Shown here piece by piece: positions 1 to 7,924 of a stretch of 64,000 nucleotides of DNA (position 1 is its first letter; every line of letters begins with the position of its first letter). Position numbers and translations under genes: made by a program. The DNA is from an uncultured bacterium. Lineage in GTDB: Bacteria; Actinomycetota; Coriobacteriia; Coriobacteriales; Coriobacteriaceae. Under the pieces are notes generated by a model, which was given only the letters and a program-made list of their open reading frames with translations, ran no database searches and was not told where the DNA came from. The stretch covers positions 1 to 64,000 of the forward strand of contig CAJMPU010000014.1 of assembly GCA_905215505.1 (NCBI GenBank), given 5' to 3'.

Positions 1-1
1 T

Positions 2-100
2 ACTCCTACTCCTACTCCTACTCCTACTCCTACCCCCACCCCTACCCCTACTCCCACTCCCACGCCTACCCCCACGCCCGATCCTTCAACAGGTCAGTAG
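2..100 (+). CDS. C-terminal tail of a Thr-Pro repeat protein (partial)
   Basis: The first 100 bases read in one plus frame as an uninterrupted Thr-Pro dipeptide tract, about 13 TP units, ending DPSTGQ and a TAG stop at 98-100. The start lies before the window. Thr-Pro tracts are usual as stalk or linker segments of exported or wall-associated proteins, but nothing of the functional part is visible and no LPxTG motif is seen. An intrinsic terminator follows at 119, which supports a plus-strand gene ending here. The low-complexity DNA (act-cct units) may vary in copy number between strains. Confidence 0.6.
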   Translation, partial: TPTPTPTPTPTPTPTPTPTPTPTPTPDPSTGQ

Positions 101-118
101 CCAGCCATAGCCAGCAAT

Positions 119-157
119 GGGGCCCGGACAGCGCGCACGCTGCACGGGCCCCTTTTT
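119..157 (+). terminator. Intrinsic terminator of the Thr-Pro gene
   Basis: A perfect GGGGCCCG / CGGGCCCC stem (119-126 with 145-152) is followed directly by five T residues on the plus strand, 19 bases after the TAG stop of the upstream reading frame. Confidence 0.85.
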
Positions 158-202
158 CATCTTACCCGGACAATGCCACCGTACGTCTCCAGGCGCCGAC
201 AC

Positions 203-229
203 AAAAAGACGCCGGCTCTAGCCGGCGTC
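203..229 (-). terminator. Intrinsic terminator downstream of argR
   Basis: The stem GACGCCGGC / GCCGGCGTC with a 4-base loop (208-229) is preceded on the plus strand by five A residues (203-207). Read on the minus strand it is a stem followed by a U run, about 55 bases after the argR stop. Confidence 0.85.
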
Positions 230-283
230 CCTTCAAGTTTATGAAACTGCGTATACGTAAACGACGCGCACGCCGCACATCCC

Positions 284-721
284 CTACTTACGAGAGTTGC
301 TCAGCTTGTTGATGAGGGCCTCCAGGCGCTCGCCGTCCTCGGCGGTCTGGGCGATAACCAAGATGGTGTCGTTACCGGCGAGCGAACCGAGCACGTCGGG
401 CAGCTCGGCGGCATCGACCGCAGCGGCAATGCCCGAAGCGGTACCGGGCTGAGCCTTGATCATAACCAAGTTGTCGGTGCGCAGAACGCCCGTTACCAGT
501 TCGGAAACCATACGCTGCAGATGCAAGTCCTCGGCCAGGACATAGATACCCTCGGGGAGCTTGCGCAGCCCCATATCGGCAATGTCGCGCGAAACGGTCG
601 CCTGCGTGCAATCAAACCCCATGGCACGAAGCTCGTCCACCAGCACGCGCTGCGTGCGAACATCCTTGTTGCGCACGATATCTCTGATGGCATCCTGGCG
701 CCCATTGCGTTTTTTAGCCAT
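284..721 (-). CDS. argR: Arginine repressor ArgR
   Basis: A 145-residue protein of usual ArgR length. The N-terminal winged helix (about residues 1-70, containing TQATVSRDI) binds DNA. The C-terminal domain carries the arginine-binding and hexamerisation motifs GTASGIAAAVDAAELPDVLG and GNDTILVI. The ATG at 721 is chosen because GAGG lies 8 bases upstream and the protein then begins MAKKRNGRQ. The open frame could be extended 12 codons further, without an RBS. ArgR represses arginine synthesis or activates its breakdown when arginine is bound. No arg biosynthesis gene is adjacent, so here it is a stand-alone regulator. The ornithine/aspartate-carbamoyltransferase relative ygeW lies 17 kb away, but there is no sequence sign of a link. 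Confidence 0.93.
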   Translation of the reverse strand: MAKKRNGRQDAIRDIVRNKDVRTQRVLVDELRAMGFDCTQATVSRDIADMGLRKLPEGIYVLAEDLHLQRMVSELVTGVLRTDNLVMIKAQPGTASGIAAAVDAAELPDVLGSLAGNDTILVIAQTAEDGERLEALINKLSNSRK

Positions 722-853
722 ACTAAACCTCACTCCATAGATGGCGGAGACAATCAATCAGTAATTGAATAGTTTAGCGCTATTTGAGGGTATTTGTGAA
801 TAAGAACGCATTTCGAAACAATTCCATGCAAGATTGTTTCGAAAAGAGCCGTC

Positions 854-1903
854 TTAAGCAGTTTTGACGCCCGTCCGGTTAAAAAAAGCGGACAGATGCG
901 TATACATCACGCAACGCGTAGGTTTGGCACTGGCAATCGGTCCAAACAACAAGCCGAGTCCACGATGGTTATCCTTGAGTGCCGCAGCCATCTGACGAGT
1001 TCGAGATGCCTCGAGCATATCACGCATACGAGCGGAACGCTCAATTGAAGAAACCCCATGCGGGCTCAAGCACAAATTTTCGATGCAGGCGACCAGCCCG
1101 GCGAAGTAAAACATATGGCTCGCCACCTTTAGCTGCGCGTCACCGTTCGCCTCTGCCAGCGAATCAATAAGCTCGTCGAGCGCCCGGGCGTCATCGGTAA
1201 GCTTGGCAAACAATGTGGGATCAAAAGCATCTGTAAGCCGTGGCGCCACCACATGGAAACAGGCGCCACCGCACCCGGATATGCGTTGCGCCTGCGAAAG
1301 GGCGCATGTCATAAACCCAATCGAGCGAAACGCGCGGTCGCGCGACAAACACGTCTCGAACAGCGAGCGGCCGTACATCACACCGGGAGTCTGGGCAATC
1401 AGGCCGCCGGAAATCATCTGAGACAGACCAGCCGCCAAAGAAGCACGGTCATCGATTGCAAGAGAGGTGGCATCCAGTACACGCGAATGGCGCTCACGAT
1501 GAGCATCGTAGCGGTCGAGCGATGCCGTGGGAATCACCATGTCTGCCGCAGCATCACACGCAACATCGACCATCTTGGAAAGGGACTGTGGGGCAAACCA
1601 CTCGTCGGCGTTCATGGCAACAATCTGCAATCCACGCGAGGCGGCAAAACCGGCCTTGAGACATGCTCCGCGCGCCGAATCCTCGACGTCAATCAAATCG
1701 ATGTGAATATCTCTGCCGGCGGCAACCTCGAGCGAATGGCGCACACCCGGTGCAACATCGCGGCATACGATGACAATCTGCAAATCATAGAGGTCTTGGT
1801 TCTGGACGCTCTCGAGCGCACGCATCGCATAGCTGGGCGAACCCTCAACAATAAGGATCACCGAAAGTCGCGGATGCCAACCACGTCGAACCAAGTTTTC
1901 CAT
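854..1903 (-). CDS. Glycosyltransferase family 2 protein
   Basis: A 349-residue protein with a GT-A type N-terminal half: PRLSVILIVEGSPSYAMRALESVQNQ at about residues 12-36 is the usual nucleotide-sugar binding strand and helix, and MNADEWFAP near residue 97 stands where the DxD metal site is expected (here NADEW). The C-terminal 150 residues match no motif I recognise and contain no clear membrane segment. Acceptor and sugar cannot be told. It stands alone on the minus strand between argR and truA. An RBS-like GAGAGG lies very close to the ATG, so the true start may be slightly different. Confidence 0.7.
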   Translation of the reverse strand: MENLVRRGWHPRLSVILIVEGSPSYAMRALESVQNQDLYDLQIVIVCRDVAPGVRHSLEVAAGRDIHIDLIDVEDSARGACLKAGFAASRGLQIVAMNADEWFAPQSLSKMVDVACDAAADMVIPTASLDRYDAHRERHSRVLDATSLAIDDRASLAAGLSQMISGGLIAQTPGVMYGRSLFETCLSRDRAFRSIGFMTCALSQAQRISGCGGACFHVVAPRLTDAFDPTLFAKLTDDARALDELIDSLAEANGDAQLKVASHMFYFAGLVACIENLCLSPHGVSSIERSARMRDMLEASRTRQMAAALKDNHRGLGLLFGPIASAKPTRCVMYTHLSAFFNRTGVKTA

Positions 1904-2055
1904 CCTCTCGATAGCGCCAAATCAAACTGTCGTTCATGGTACACCCGAGCTATAAAAGCAACGAGCCGCCTAACATGTTGCACGCCAAGAACAGATGTTG
2001 CACACGCGCAGCTCACACATAGTATGTGTCAGGTACGGACGCGCCGAGCACTCCC

Positions 2056-2880
2056 CTAGTCGAGTACGACAAGCTCGTCGGGGCCGTAATCCACACCCAT
2101 AAACGTAAGGCCGCAGGCAGGCGCCGTGGGACCCGCGGCGGTACGGTCGCAGGCATCAATGACCTCGCGCATCCACTCGGGGTCGCGACGATGCATGCCA
2201 ATCTCCACGAGCGTTCCTACAATGGTACGCACCATCGAGTGCAAAAACGCATTGCCCTCGATGGTGAAGGTCAGGATATCCTCGCCAAAAGCGACCTCGT
2301 GGCCAAACTCGGCACGCATCACGCAGCGATGCGTGGGCTTGCCCACGGCAGATGCCACCTTGCAAAAGCTCTTAAAGTCCTGCTCGCCCAAAAGCGCAGG
2401 GCAGGCGGCCGCCATCGCATCGACGTCGAGGGGATAGCGATGCCACCACACAGCGCCGCGCGAGAGCACGGGGCGCGCATCGCGATCGGCAATACGGTAC
2501 GTATACGTACGGGACCGCGCGTCAAAGCGAGCAGAAAAGCCTTTACGGGCCCTGTAGACCTCGTTTATGGCGATATCTTTGGACAACAGGGCATCCATAG
2601 CCCTCAGCCATCTACGGCGCGTCAGAGCAAGTTCAGCGTCCGTTACGGGCACGCTAATGTACTGAGCCACCGCATGCACGCCGGCATCGGTACGCCCCGC
2701 ACACGTCAGATCGATCGGGCGGCGCAGCAGCGTCTCGATAGCGCGGCGCAACTCGCCCGCAACGGTCGTCTGGCCCGGCTGCTCGGCAAATCCGCTATAC
2801 GATGAGCCATCGTAGGCAACACGGAACACGAGGGTGGCATCGAGCTCAGGAATCGAATTGAAATCAGACGGCGCGGTCAT
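2056..2880 (-). CDS. truA: tRNA pseudouridine synthase A
   Basis: A 274-residue TruA-family protein that makes pseudouridine at positions 38-40 of the tRNA anticodon arm. The catalytic aspartate is in CAGRTDAGVHA, and other family motifs are visible (FRVAYDGSSYSGFA near the N-terminus; GNAFLHSMVRTIVGTLVEIG near the C-terminus). The ATG at 2880 is preferred over the one five codons upstream because GGGAG sits 6 bases before it. The gene follows rplQ, a common place for truA in Gram-positive bacteria, but a strong terminator at 2916-2946 separates the two, so truA probably has its own promoter. Confidence 0.92.
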   Translation of the reverse strand: MTAPSDFNSIPELDATLVFRVAYDGSSYSGFAEQPGQTTVAGELRRAIETLLRRPIDLTCAGRTDAGVHAVAQYISVPVTDAELALTRRRWLRAMDALLSKDIAINEVYRARKGFSARFDARSRTYTYRIADRDARPVLSRGAVWWHRYPLDVDAMAAACPALLGEQDFKSFCKVASAVGKPTHRCVMRAEFGHEVAFGEDILTFTIEGNAFLHSMVRTIVGTLVEIGMHRRDPEWMREVIDACDRTAAGPTAPACGLTFMGVDYGPDELVVLD

Positions 2881-2915
2881 GAGCGCTCCCAACAAACAAT
2901 CAACGGTATTGCGAC

Positions 2916-2946
2916 AAAAAAAGAGGGGTACGCGAACGTACCCCTC
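2916..2946 (-). terminator. Terminator of the alpha (rpoA-rplQ) operon
   Basis: A perfect 10-bp stem (2923-2932 with 2937-2946) closes a 4-base loop that reads UUCG on the minus strand, followed by seven U residues (2916-2922). It lies 27 bases after the rplQ stop. Confidence 0.92.
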
Positions 2947-2972
2947 GAATATAGCCTATGCAGACGGATTGT

Positions 2973-3440
2973 CTACTCAGCGGTCTCCTCAGCAGGAGCC
3001 TCCTCGACGGCCTCGACCTTCTTGGGAGCAGCGGCCTTCTTGGGGGCCGGAGCAGCCTTCTTGGCCTTAGGCGTGCAAGGCTCGGTGACGAGCTCCATGA
3101 TAACGATGGGAGCGTTGTCGCCCTTGCGGTTACCGAGCTTCATGATGCGGGTGTAACCGCCGTTGCGGTCCTGCCACATGCCCTGAGCAGCCTTGTCGAA
3201 GATCTCGGCAACGAGCTGCTTATCGCCGAGCTTGGCGATGGCCAGACGACGAGAGTGCAGGTCGCCCTTCTTGGCCCAGGTGATGATCGGATCGACGACC
3301 GAACGCAGCGCCTTAGCGCGGGTCTCGGTGGTCTTGATGCGGTCGTTCTCGAAGAGGGCCTTAGCAAGGCTCTTCTTCATGGCCTTGGTGTGGCTCGCAT
3401 CGGTGCCGAGCTTCAGGCCCTTCTTAACGTTGTGACGCAT
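2973..3440 (-). CDS. rplQ: 50S ribosomal protein L17
   Basis: A 155-residue protein. Residues 1-118 are a standard L17 (MRHNVKKGLKLGTDASHTKAM... through NRKGDNAPIVIMELV). The last 37 residues are a Lys/Ala/Pro then Glu-rich tail (PKKAAAPKKVEAVEEAPAEE) beyond the core; such tails are common in actinobacterial ribosomal proteins and are probably disordered. It is the last gene of the alpha operon, 30 bases after rpoA, and is followed by the terminator at 2916-2946. Confidence 0.97.
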   Translation of the reverse strand: MRHNVKKGLKLGTDASHTKAMKKSLAKALFENDRIKTTETRAKALRSVVDPIITWAKKGDLHSRRLAIAKLGDKQLVAEIFDKAAQGMWQDRNGGYTRIMKLGNRKGDNAPIVIMELVTEPCTPKAKKAAPAPKKAAAPKKVEAVEEAPAEETAE

Positions 3441-3470
3441 GGTCTAGTTTCTCCTCAAATATGCGAAGCA

Positions 3471-4412
3471 TTAAGCCTTCAGGCTCAGGCCCATGGACTC
3501 TAGCTTGTCCTTCACTTCCTCGATCGACTTAACACCGAAGTTACGGATGTTGAGCAGATCGTTCTCCGAGAACTCAACGAGCTGTCGGACCGAGTGAATG
3601 CTGGCGCGCTTAAGGCAGTTGTAGGAACGGACGGAAAGGTCCAGATCCTCGATCTGCTTGTCCAGCTCGGCGTTGTCGTTGGTGACCTCGGGAGCGAAGA
3701 TCGAAGCCTCCTCCTCGACCTCGGGGGTCTCGGCAAGGTTCATAAAGGCAGCCATATGCTGGTTGATGATATTGGCAGCCTGGACCACGGCGTCGCGCGG
3801 AGCGATGGAGCCGTTGGTCTCGATCTCGAGGACAAGGCGGTCGTAGTCGGTGTGCTGACCGACACGGCAAGCCTCAACGAGCTTGGCGCAACGGGACACC
3901 GGCGAGTACAGCGAGTCGACGTGGATCACACCGATGGGATCGTTGTCGCGCTTGTTAGCCTCGCCAGAGACATAGCCGCGGCCATAGCCGATGCGCATGC
4001 TCATGGTGAGATGGCCGCCCTCGGTGAGCGTAGCGATGTGCTGCTCGGGGTTGACCAGCTCAAACTCGGACGGAATAAAGAAGTCCGCACCGGTGACCTC
4101 GCAGGGGCCGTCAACCGAAATGGTGGCGGTCGCCTCGTCGGTCGTGCCGAGAGCCCTGAAGACAAGACCCTTGACATTCAGGACGATGTCGGTGACATCC
4201 TCGACCATGTTAGGGATGGTCATGAACTCGTGCTGCGCGCCATCGATCTGAATAGCCTCGACGGCGGCACCCTCGAGCGAGGACAGAAGAACGCGACGAA
4301 GGGAGTTACCCAGCGTATCGCCGTAGCCACGCTCGAGCGGCTCAACGGAGACACGAGCAGACGTCTCGTTAATCTCTTCGACCTGAACCTGAGGCCTAAT
4401 GAATTCTGACAT
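3471..4412 (-). CDS. rpoA: RNA polymerase alpha subunit
   Basis: A 313-residue alpha subunit. The N-terminal domain has the assembly motifs LERGYGDTLGNSLRRVLLSSLEGAA (about residues 27-51) and VDSLYSPVSRCAKLVEACRVGQHTDYDRLVLEIETNG. The C-terminal domain with the promoter-contacting helix-hairpin-helix is at about 245-313 (LSVRSYNCLKRASIHSVRQL, NFGVKSIEEVKDKL). An acidic linker, EVEEEASIF, joins them. It sits between rpsD and rplQ as in the canonical alpha operon. Confidence 0.98.
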   Translation of the reverse strand: MSEFIRPQVQVEEINETSARVSVEPLERGYGDTLGNSLRRVLLSSLEGAAVEAIQIDGAQHEFMTIPNMVEDVTDIVLNVKGLVFRALGTTDEATATISVDGPCEVTGADFFIPSEFELVNPEQHIATLTEGGHLTMSMRIGYGRGYVSGEANKRDNDPIGVIHVDSLYSPVSRCAKLVEACRVGQHTDYDRLVLEIETNGSIAPRDAVVQAANIINQHMAAFMNLAETPEVEEEASIFAPEVTNDNAELDKQIEDLDLSVRSYNCLKRASIHSVRQLVEFSENDLLNIRNFGVKSIEEVKDKLESMGLSLKA

Positions 4413-4444
4413 GTATTACCTCCAGCCTCAGCAGCCCGGATGGA

Positions 4445-5041
4445 CTACTTAGAGTAGAGCTCGACGATGAGCTGCTCGTTGATATCACCGCTGATCTGCT
4501 CACGCGTCGGCAGAGCGAGCACGTTACCAGACAGCTTCTCGATATCGACCTCGAGCCAGCCAGGGACCTCAAAGCGCTCGGAGGAAATCAGAGCCTCCTT
4601 GATGGGGAGGAGGTCACGGAACTTCTCGCCGACAGCGACGACGTCGCCGGCCTTGACGCGGTAGGACGGGATGTCCACGCGCTTGCCGTTCACGGTGAAG
4701 TGACCGTGACGGACGGACTGACGAGCCTCTTTGCGGGTGCGGGCGAAGCCAAGACGGAAGACGACGTTGTCGAGGCGAGACTCAAGGATGATCATGAGGT
4801 TCTCACCGGTGACGCCGTTCATCTTGCGGGCCTTGTTGAAGTAGCCGTGGAACTGCTTCTCCAGAACGCCATAGATGAACTTGACCTTCTGCTTCTCGCG
4901 CAGCTGCATGCCGTACTCAGATTCCTTGCGACGGCGCTTGGGCTGACGGATAGATTCCTTCTTGCTGCTGTAACCGAGCTCAGCGGGATCGATCCCGAGC
5001 TGACGGCAGCGCTTAAGAACAGGAGTCCTGTCGATTGCCAT
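4445..5041 (-). CDS. rpsD: 30S ribosomal protein S4
   Basis: A 198-residue S4 with the S4 RNA-binding fold at about residues 90-150 (LESRLDNVVFRLGFARTRKEARQSVRHGHFTVNGKRVDIPSYRVKAGD). The N-terminus lacks the four-cysteine zinc knuckle of C+ S4 proteins, so it is a zinc-free form. It lies between rpsK and rpoA. In many bacteria S4 represses the alpha operon through an mRNA leader upstream of rpsM; the 150-base rpmJ-infA spacer here could be such a site but was not proven. Confidence 0.97.
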   Translation of the reverse strand: MAIDRTPVLKRCRQLGIDPAELGYSSKKESIRQPKRRRKESEYGMQLREKQKVKFIYGVLEKQFHGYFNKARKMNGVTGENLMIILESRLDNVVFRLGFARTRKEARQSVRHGHFTVNGKRVDIPSYRVKAGDVVAVGEKFRDLLPIKEALISSERFEVPGWLEVDIEKLSGNVLALPTREQISGDINEQLIVELYSK

Positions 5042-5060
5042 ATTGATACGATCCTTTCAG

Positions 5061-5465
5061 TTACACGCGGCGACGCTTCTTGGGGCGGCAGCCGTTGTGC
5101 GGGATGGGGGTCTTGTCCTGGATGCTCGAGACCTCGAGGCCAGCAGCCTGGAGGGAGCGGATGGCGGTCTCACGACCGGAGCCGGGGCCCTTGACGAAGA
5201 CGGAAACCTTCTTCATACCGTGCTCCATGGCCTGCTTGGCAGCAGCCTCGGCAGCCATCTGGGCAGCGAACGGCGTGGACTTACGGGAGCCCTTGAAGCC
5301 CACCTGGCCAGCCGACTTCCAGGAAATGACGTTGCCCTGGGGATCGGTGATCGAAACGATCGTGTTGTTGAACGTAGAACGAATGTGAGCCTGGCCCACG
5401 GAAATGTTCTTACGGTCCGCGCGCTTCAGACGGGCAGCGCGAACGTTCTTCTTAGCAGTAGCCAT
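5061..5465 (-). CDS. rpsK: 30S ribosomal protein S11
   Basis: A 134-residue S11, recognised by AHIRSTFNNTIVSITDPQGNVISWKSAGQVGFKGSRKSTPFAAQ and the C-terminal TPIPHNGCRPKKRRRV. It forms part of the 30S platform. Order and spacing (15 bases after rpsM, 20 before rpsD) are canonical. Confidence 0.98.
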   Translation of the reverse strand: MATAKKNVRAARLKRADRKNISVGQAHIRSTFNNTIVSITDPQGNVISWKSAGQVGFKGSRKSTPFAAQMAAEAAAKQAMEHGMKKVSVFVKGPGSGRETAIRSLQAAGLEVSSIQDKTPIPHNGCRPKKRRRV

Positions 5466-5479
5466 CTATCTAGCGCTCC

Positions 5480-5854
5480 TTATTTCTTCTTCTTAGCACC
5501 GATCTGACGCTTCGGGCCCTTGCGGGTACGAGCGTTAGTGTGGGTGCGCTGGCCGCGGACCGGGAGGCCCTTGCGGTGACGAAGGCCGCGGTTGCAGCCG
5601 ATGTCCATAAGGCGCTTGACGTTCTGGTTGCGCTCACGGCGGAGGTCACCCTCAACCATGATCTGGTTCTTATCGATATAATCGCGGATGGCGTTAACCT
5701 CATCCTCGGTGAGGTCCTTAACGCGCGTATCCACGTTAACGTTGCACTCGACGCAGATCTTCGTCGCAGTGGTGCGGCCGATGCCGTAAATGTAGGTCAG
5801 ACCGATCTCAACGCGCTTCTCACGCGGGAGGTCGACACCATTAATACGGGCCAA
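5480..5854 (-). CDS. rpsM: 30S ribosomal protein S13
   Basis: A 124-residue S13, beginning MARINGVDLPREKRVEIGLTYIYGIGRTTA and ending in the lysine-rich tail ARTRKGPKRQIGAKKKK that contacts tRNA in the P site. It is followed by rpsK and preceded 15 bases upstream by rpmJ, as in other Gram-positive alpha operons. Confidence 0.98.
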   Translation of the reverse strand: MARINGVDLPREKRVEIGLTYIYGIGRTTATKICVECNVNVDTRVKDLTEDEVNAIRDYIDKNQIMVEGDLRRERNQNVKRLMDIGCNRGLRHRKGLPVRGQRTHTNARTRKGPKRQIGAKKKK

Positions 5855-5868
5855 CGTAGTCTCCTCTC

Positions 5869-5982
5869 TTAACCCTGACGCTGCTTATGACGGGGGTTCT
5901 CGCAAATGACGAGGACCTTGCCATGGCGCCTAATGATTTTGCACTTATCGCACATCTTCTTGACCGAAGGACGTACCTTCAT
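5869..5982 (-). CDS. rpmJ: 50S ribosomal protein L36
   Basis: A 37-codon gene encoding MKVRPSVKKMCDKCKIIRRH then GKVLVICENPRHKQRQG. It has the C-x2-C ... C-x4-H zinc ligands of the C+ form of L36. The start ATG is at 5980-5982 and the TAA stop at 5869-5871. It lies between infA and rpsM, its canonical place. An AAAGGAAG RBS precedes it. Confidence 0.96.
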   Translation of the reverse strand: MKVRPSVKKMCDKCKIIRRHGKVLVICENPRHKQRQG

Positions 5983-6049
5983 CGTTCTTCCTTTCGGTAG
6001 CGCTCAAACTACTTCCCTACTATCTACTCGCCCAGCCGCAGGCGTTTAA

Positions 6050-6110
6050 AACTATGGCTGGTCTTCACACACAATCCGACCGTAGGTTGAGCTAAGCCTG
6101 CAGCCGGAAA
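6050..6110 (-). promoter_or_regulatory. Possible structured leader between infA and rpmJ
   Basis: The 150-base spacer between infA and rpmJ can fold so that CTGCAGGC (near 6100) pairs with GCCTGCGG (near 6045) around a large loop on the minus strand. Ribosomal spacers are otherwise short here, so it may hold an internal promoter or an autoregulatory leader such as an S4 site. No family consensus could be confirmed by eye. Confidence 0.25.
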
Positions 6111-6132
6111 TGGAGTGCGTGTATGCGTGCCG

Positions 6133-6351
6133 CTATTTGTAGCGATAGGTGATGCGGCCGCGGGTCAGGTCGTACGGGGAAAGCTCCACGACAACCCTGT
6201 CACCGGGGAGAATACGGATGTAATTCATTCGGATCTTGCCAGAAATGTTGCACAGAACCGAATGACCGTTCTCGAGCTCGACCTTAAACATGGCGTTGGG
6301 CAGCGGTTCCTTTACCGTACCCTCGAGCTCAATTGCGTCTTCCTTCTTCAC
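6133..6351 (-). CDS. infA: Translation initiation factor IF-1
   Basis: A single OB-fold protein that binds the 30S A site during initiation. The family signature FKVELENGHSVLCNISGKIRMNYIRILPGDRVVVELSPYDLTRGRI is complete. Two non-ATG starts are possible: TTG at 6357 (74 residues) or GTG at 6351 (72 residues, MKKEDAIELEG). I prefer GTG because it aligns end to end with the standard 72-residue IF-1, although the purine-rich AGAGAAAG upstream would serve either. It lies between map and rpmJ. Confidence 0.95.
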   Translation of the reverse strand: MKKEDAIELEGTVKEPLPNAMFKVELENGHSVLCNISGKIRMNYIRILPGDRVVVELSPYDLTRGRITYRYK

Positions 6352-6494
6352 AAGCAATCATCTTTCTCTAGAAAACGACAGCGATTGAGTATTCTACAAT
6401 ACGCATGCACGTATCGTAGTATCTTCGTAATGGCTCCACAACTAAGCGGAACTTGTTACATTTGAAATGTTAAGGCGTGCATTTGACGCAAGCC

Positions 6495-7283
6495 CTACAT
6501 TTCACCGCCCTGCAAGGAACACCAAGCACCCTGGGCATCCGTGGTGAGAATCACCGGACCGTCATTGGTAATGGCGACGGTGTTCTCGTAGTGCGCGGCG
6601 GGCAGGTGGTCGTTGGTCGTAACAATCCAACCGTCGGAGCCCGTGCTCACATGGTTGGAACCCATCGTAACCATCGGCTCGATGGCAATGACCATGCCGG
6701 CCTGGAGGCGAACGCCCCTCCCCTTCTTTCCATAGTTAGGAACGTTGGGGTCCTCGTGCATCACGCGGCCAATGCCATGGCCCACATAGTCACGAAGCAC
6801 GCCGTAACCGTGAGACTCGGCGAGGGACTGAACGGCGTAACCAACATCCCCGATATGGTTACCGGGAACAGCCTGCTCGATGGCAGCCTTAAGGCAATCG
6901 CGCGTGACCTCGCACAGGGCCTTGGCCTCGGGCGTGGGTGTGCCGACAAAAAACGTCCAAGCGTTATCGCCAACCCAACCGTCGACAACGGCTCCCGTAT
7001 CGATGGAGATGATATCGCCATCGCGCAGGATCATGTCGGGGTTGGGAATACCGTGGACCACGGCATCGTTAATCGATGCGCAAATGGTACCGGGGAACCC
7101 GCCGTAACCCTTAAAGGCCGGGGTGCCGCCATGCATACGGATAATCTGCTCCGCGAGCTGATCGAGCTCAAAGGTCGAAACACCAGGGCGCACCATGGCT
7201 CCAACGTGGCGGAGCGCCATCTTAGATAGCGCTCCTGCCTTCTTCATCTGCTCGATTTGCGTTGCAGACTTAATCTTGATCAT
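6495..7283 (-). CDS. map: Type I methionine aminopeptidase
   Basis: A 262-residue metalloprotease of the pita-bread fold that removes N-terminal Met from nascent proteins. Metal ligands are visible: the two Asp in SIDTGAVVDGWVGDN, the His in YVGHGIG, and the Glu in AIEPMVT and (near the C-terminus) YENTVAIT. No N-terminal zinc-finger extension is present, so it is the short type Ia form. Its ATG overlaps the adk stop (ATGA), which implies translational coupling. Confidence 0.97.
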   Translation of the reverse strand: MIKIKSATQIEQMKKAGALSKMALRHVGAMVRPGVSTFELDQLAEQIIRMHGGTPAFKGYGGFPGTICASINDAVVHGIPNPDMILRDGDIISIDTGAVVDGWVGDNAWTFFVGTPTPEAKALCEVTRDCLKAAIEQAVPGNHIGDVGYAVQSLAESHGYGVLRDYVGHGIGRVMHEDPNVPNYGKKGRGVRLQAGMVIAIEPMVTMGSNHVSTGSDGWIVTTNDHLPAAHYENTVAITNDGPVILTTDAQGAWCSLQGGEM

Positions 7284-7906
7284 AGACCAAGAGCCTCTTT
7301 GACATCCCCGTACACGGTCTCGCGAGCCTGGTCACCGTTGACCGACTTGAGCAGACCCTGGCCACGATAGTAGTCGACGAGCGGGCTCGTGGACTTCTCG
7401 TAGACGTCGAGACGGTTCTTGATGGTCTCGGGCTTGTCGTCGTCGCGCTGATACATCTCGCCGGCGCACTTGGGGCAGGTAGCATCGGCAGCGGTGCCGG
7501 TGTAACCGCAGGCGCGGCAGGTGCGACGCGAAGACAGACGATCGATGATGACCTCGGGGGCCACGTCGACCAGAAGGGCGCAGTCGATCTCGCGACCCAT
7601 GGCGGAGAGCTCGGAATCGAGCGTCACAGCCTGGGCGGTGTTGCGCGGGAAGCCGTCGAGGATGAAGCCCTGCTGGGCGTCATCGGCAGCAAGGCGCTCC
7701 TTGACAAGGTCGATCACGAGCTGGTCGGGAACGAGCTCGCCAGCGTCCATGTACTTCTTAGCCTGAATACCAAGCTCGGTGCCACCCTTGACGGCAGCAC
7801 GCAGCAGGTCGCCCGTGGAAATGTGAGCGACGCCAAACTCGGCGACGAGCTCCTGTGCGACGGTGCCCTTACCGGCACCCGGAGCTCCGAGCAATACGAG
7901 GTTCAT
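7280..7906 (-). CDS. adk: Adenylate kinase
   Basis: A 208-residue long-form adenylate kinase. The P-loop is GAPGAGKGT near residue 7. The NMP-binding region includes HISTGDLLRAAV, and the core motif is GFPRNTAQA. The LID (about 125-160) is the Gram-positive zinc type, with CRACG and CPKC providing four cysteines. The ATG at 7906 is chosen over a TTG two codons upstream because GAGGAGG sits 7 bases before it. It lies between secY and map, the usual order in Gram-positive spc operons. Confidence 0.97.
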   Translation of the reverse strand: MNLVLLGAPGAGKGTVAQELVAEFGVAHISTGDLLRAAVKGGTELGIQAKKYMDAGELVPDQLVIDLVKERLAADDAQQGFILDGFPRNTAQAVTLDSELSAMGREIDCALLVDVAPEVIIDRLSSRRTCRACGYTGTAADATCPKCAGEMYQRDDDKPETIKNRLDVYEKSTSPLVDYYRGQGLLKSVNGDQARETVYGDVKEALGL

Positions 7907-7924
7907 GAGCAATCCTCCTCTAGC

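Noticed and set aside
1..100. Tyr-Ser repeat protein in the other plus frame
   Set aside because: That frame continues past 100 through the terminator region with unrelated sequence, while the Thr-Pro frame ends at a stop just before a terminator.
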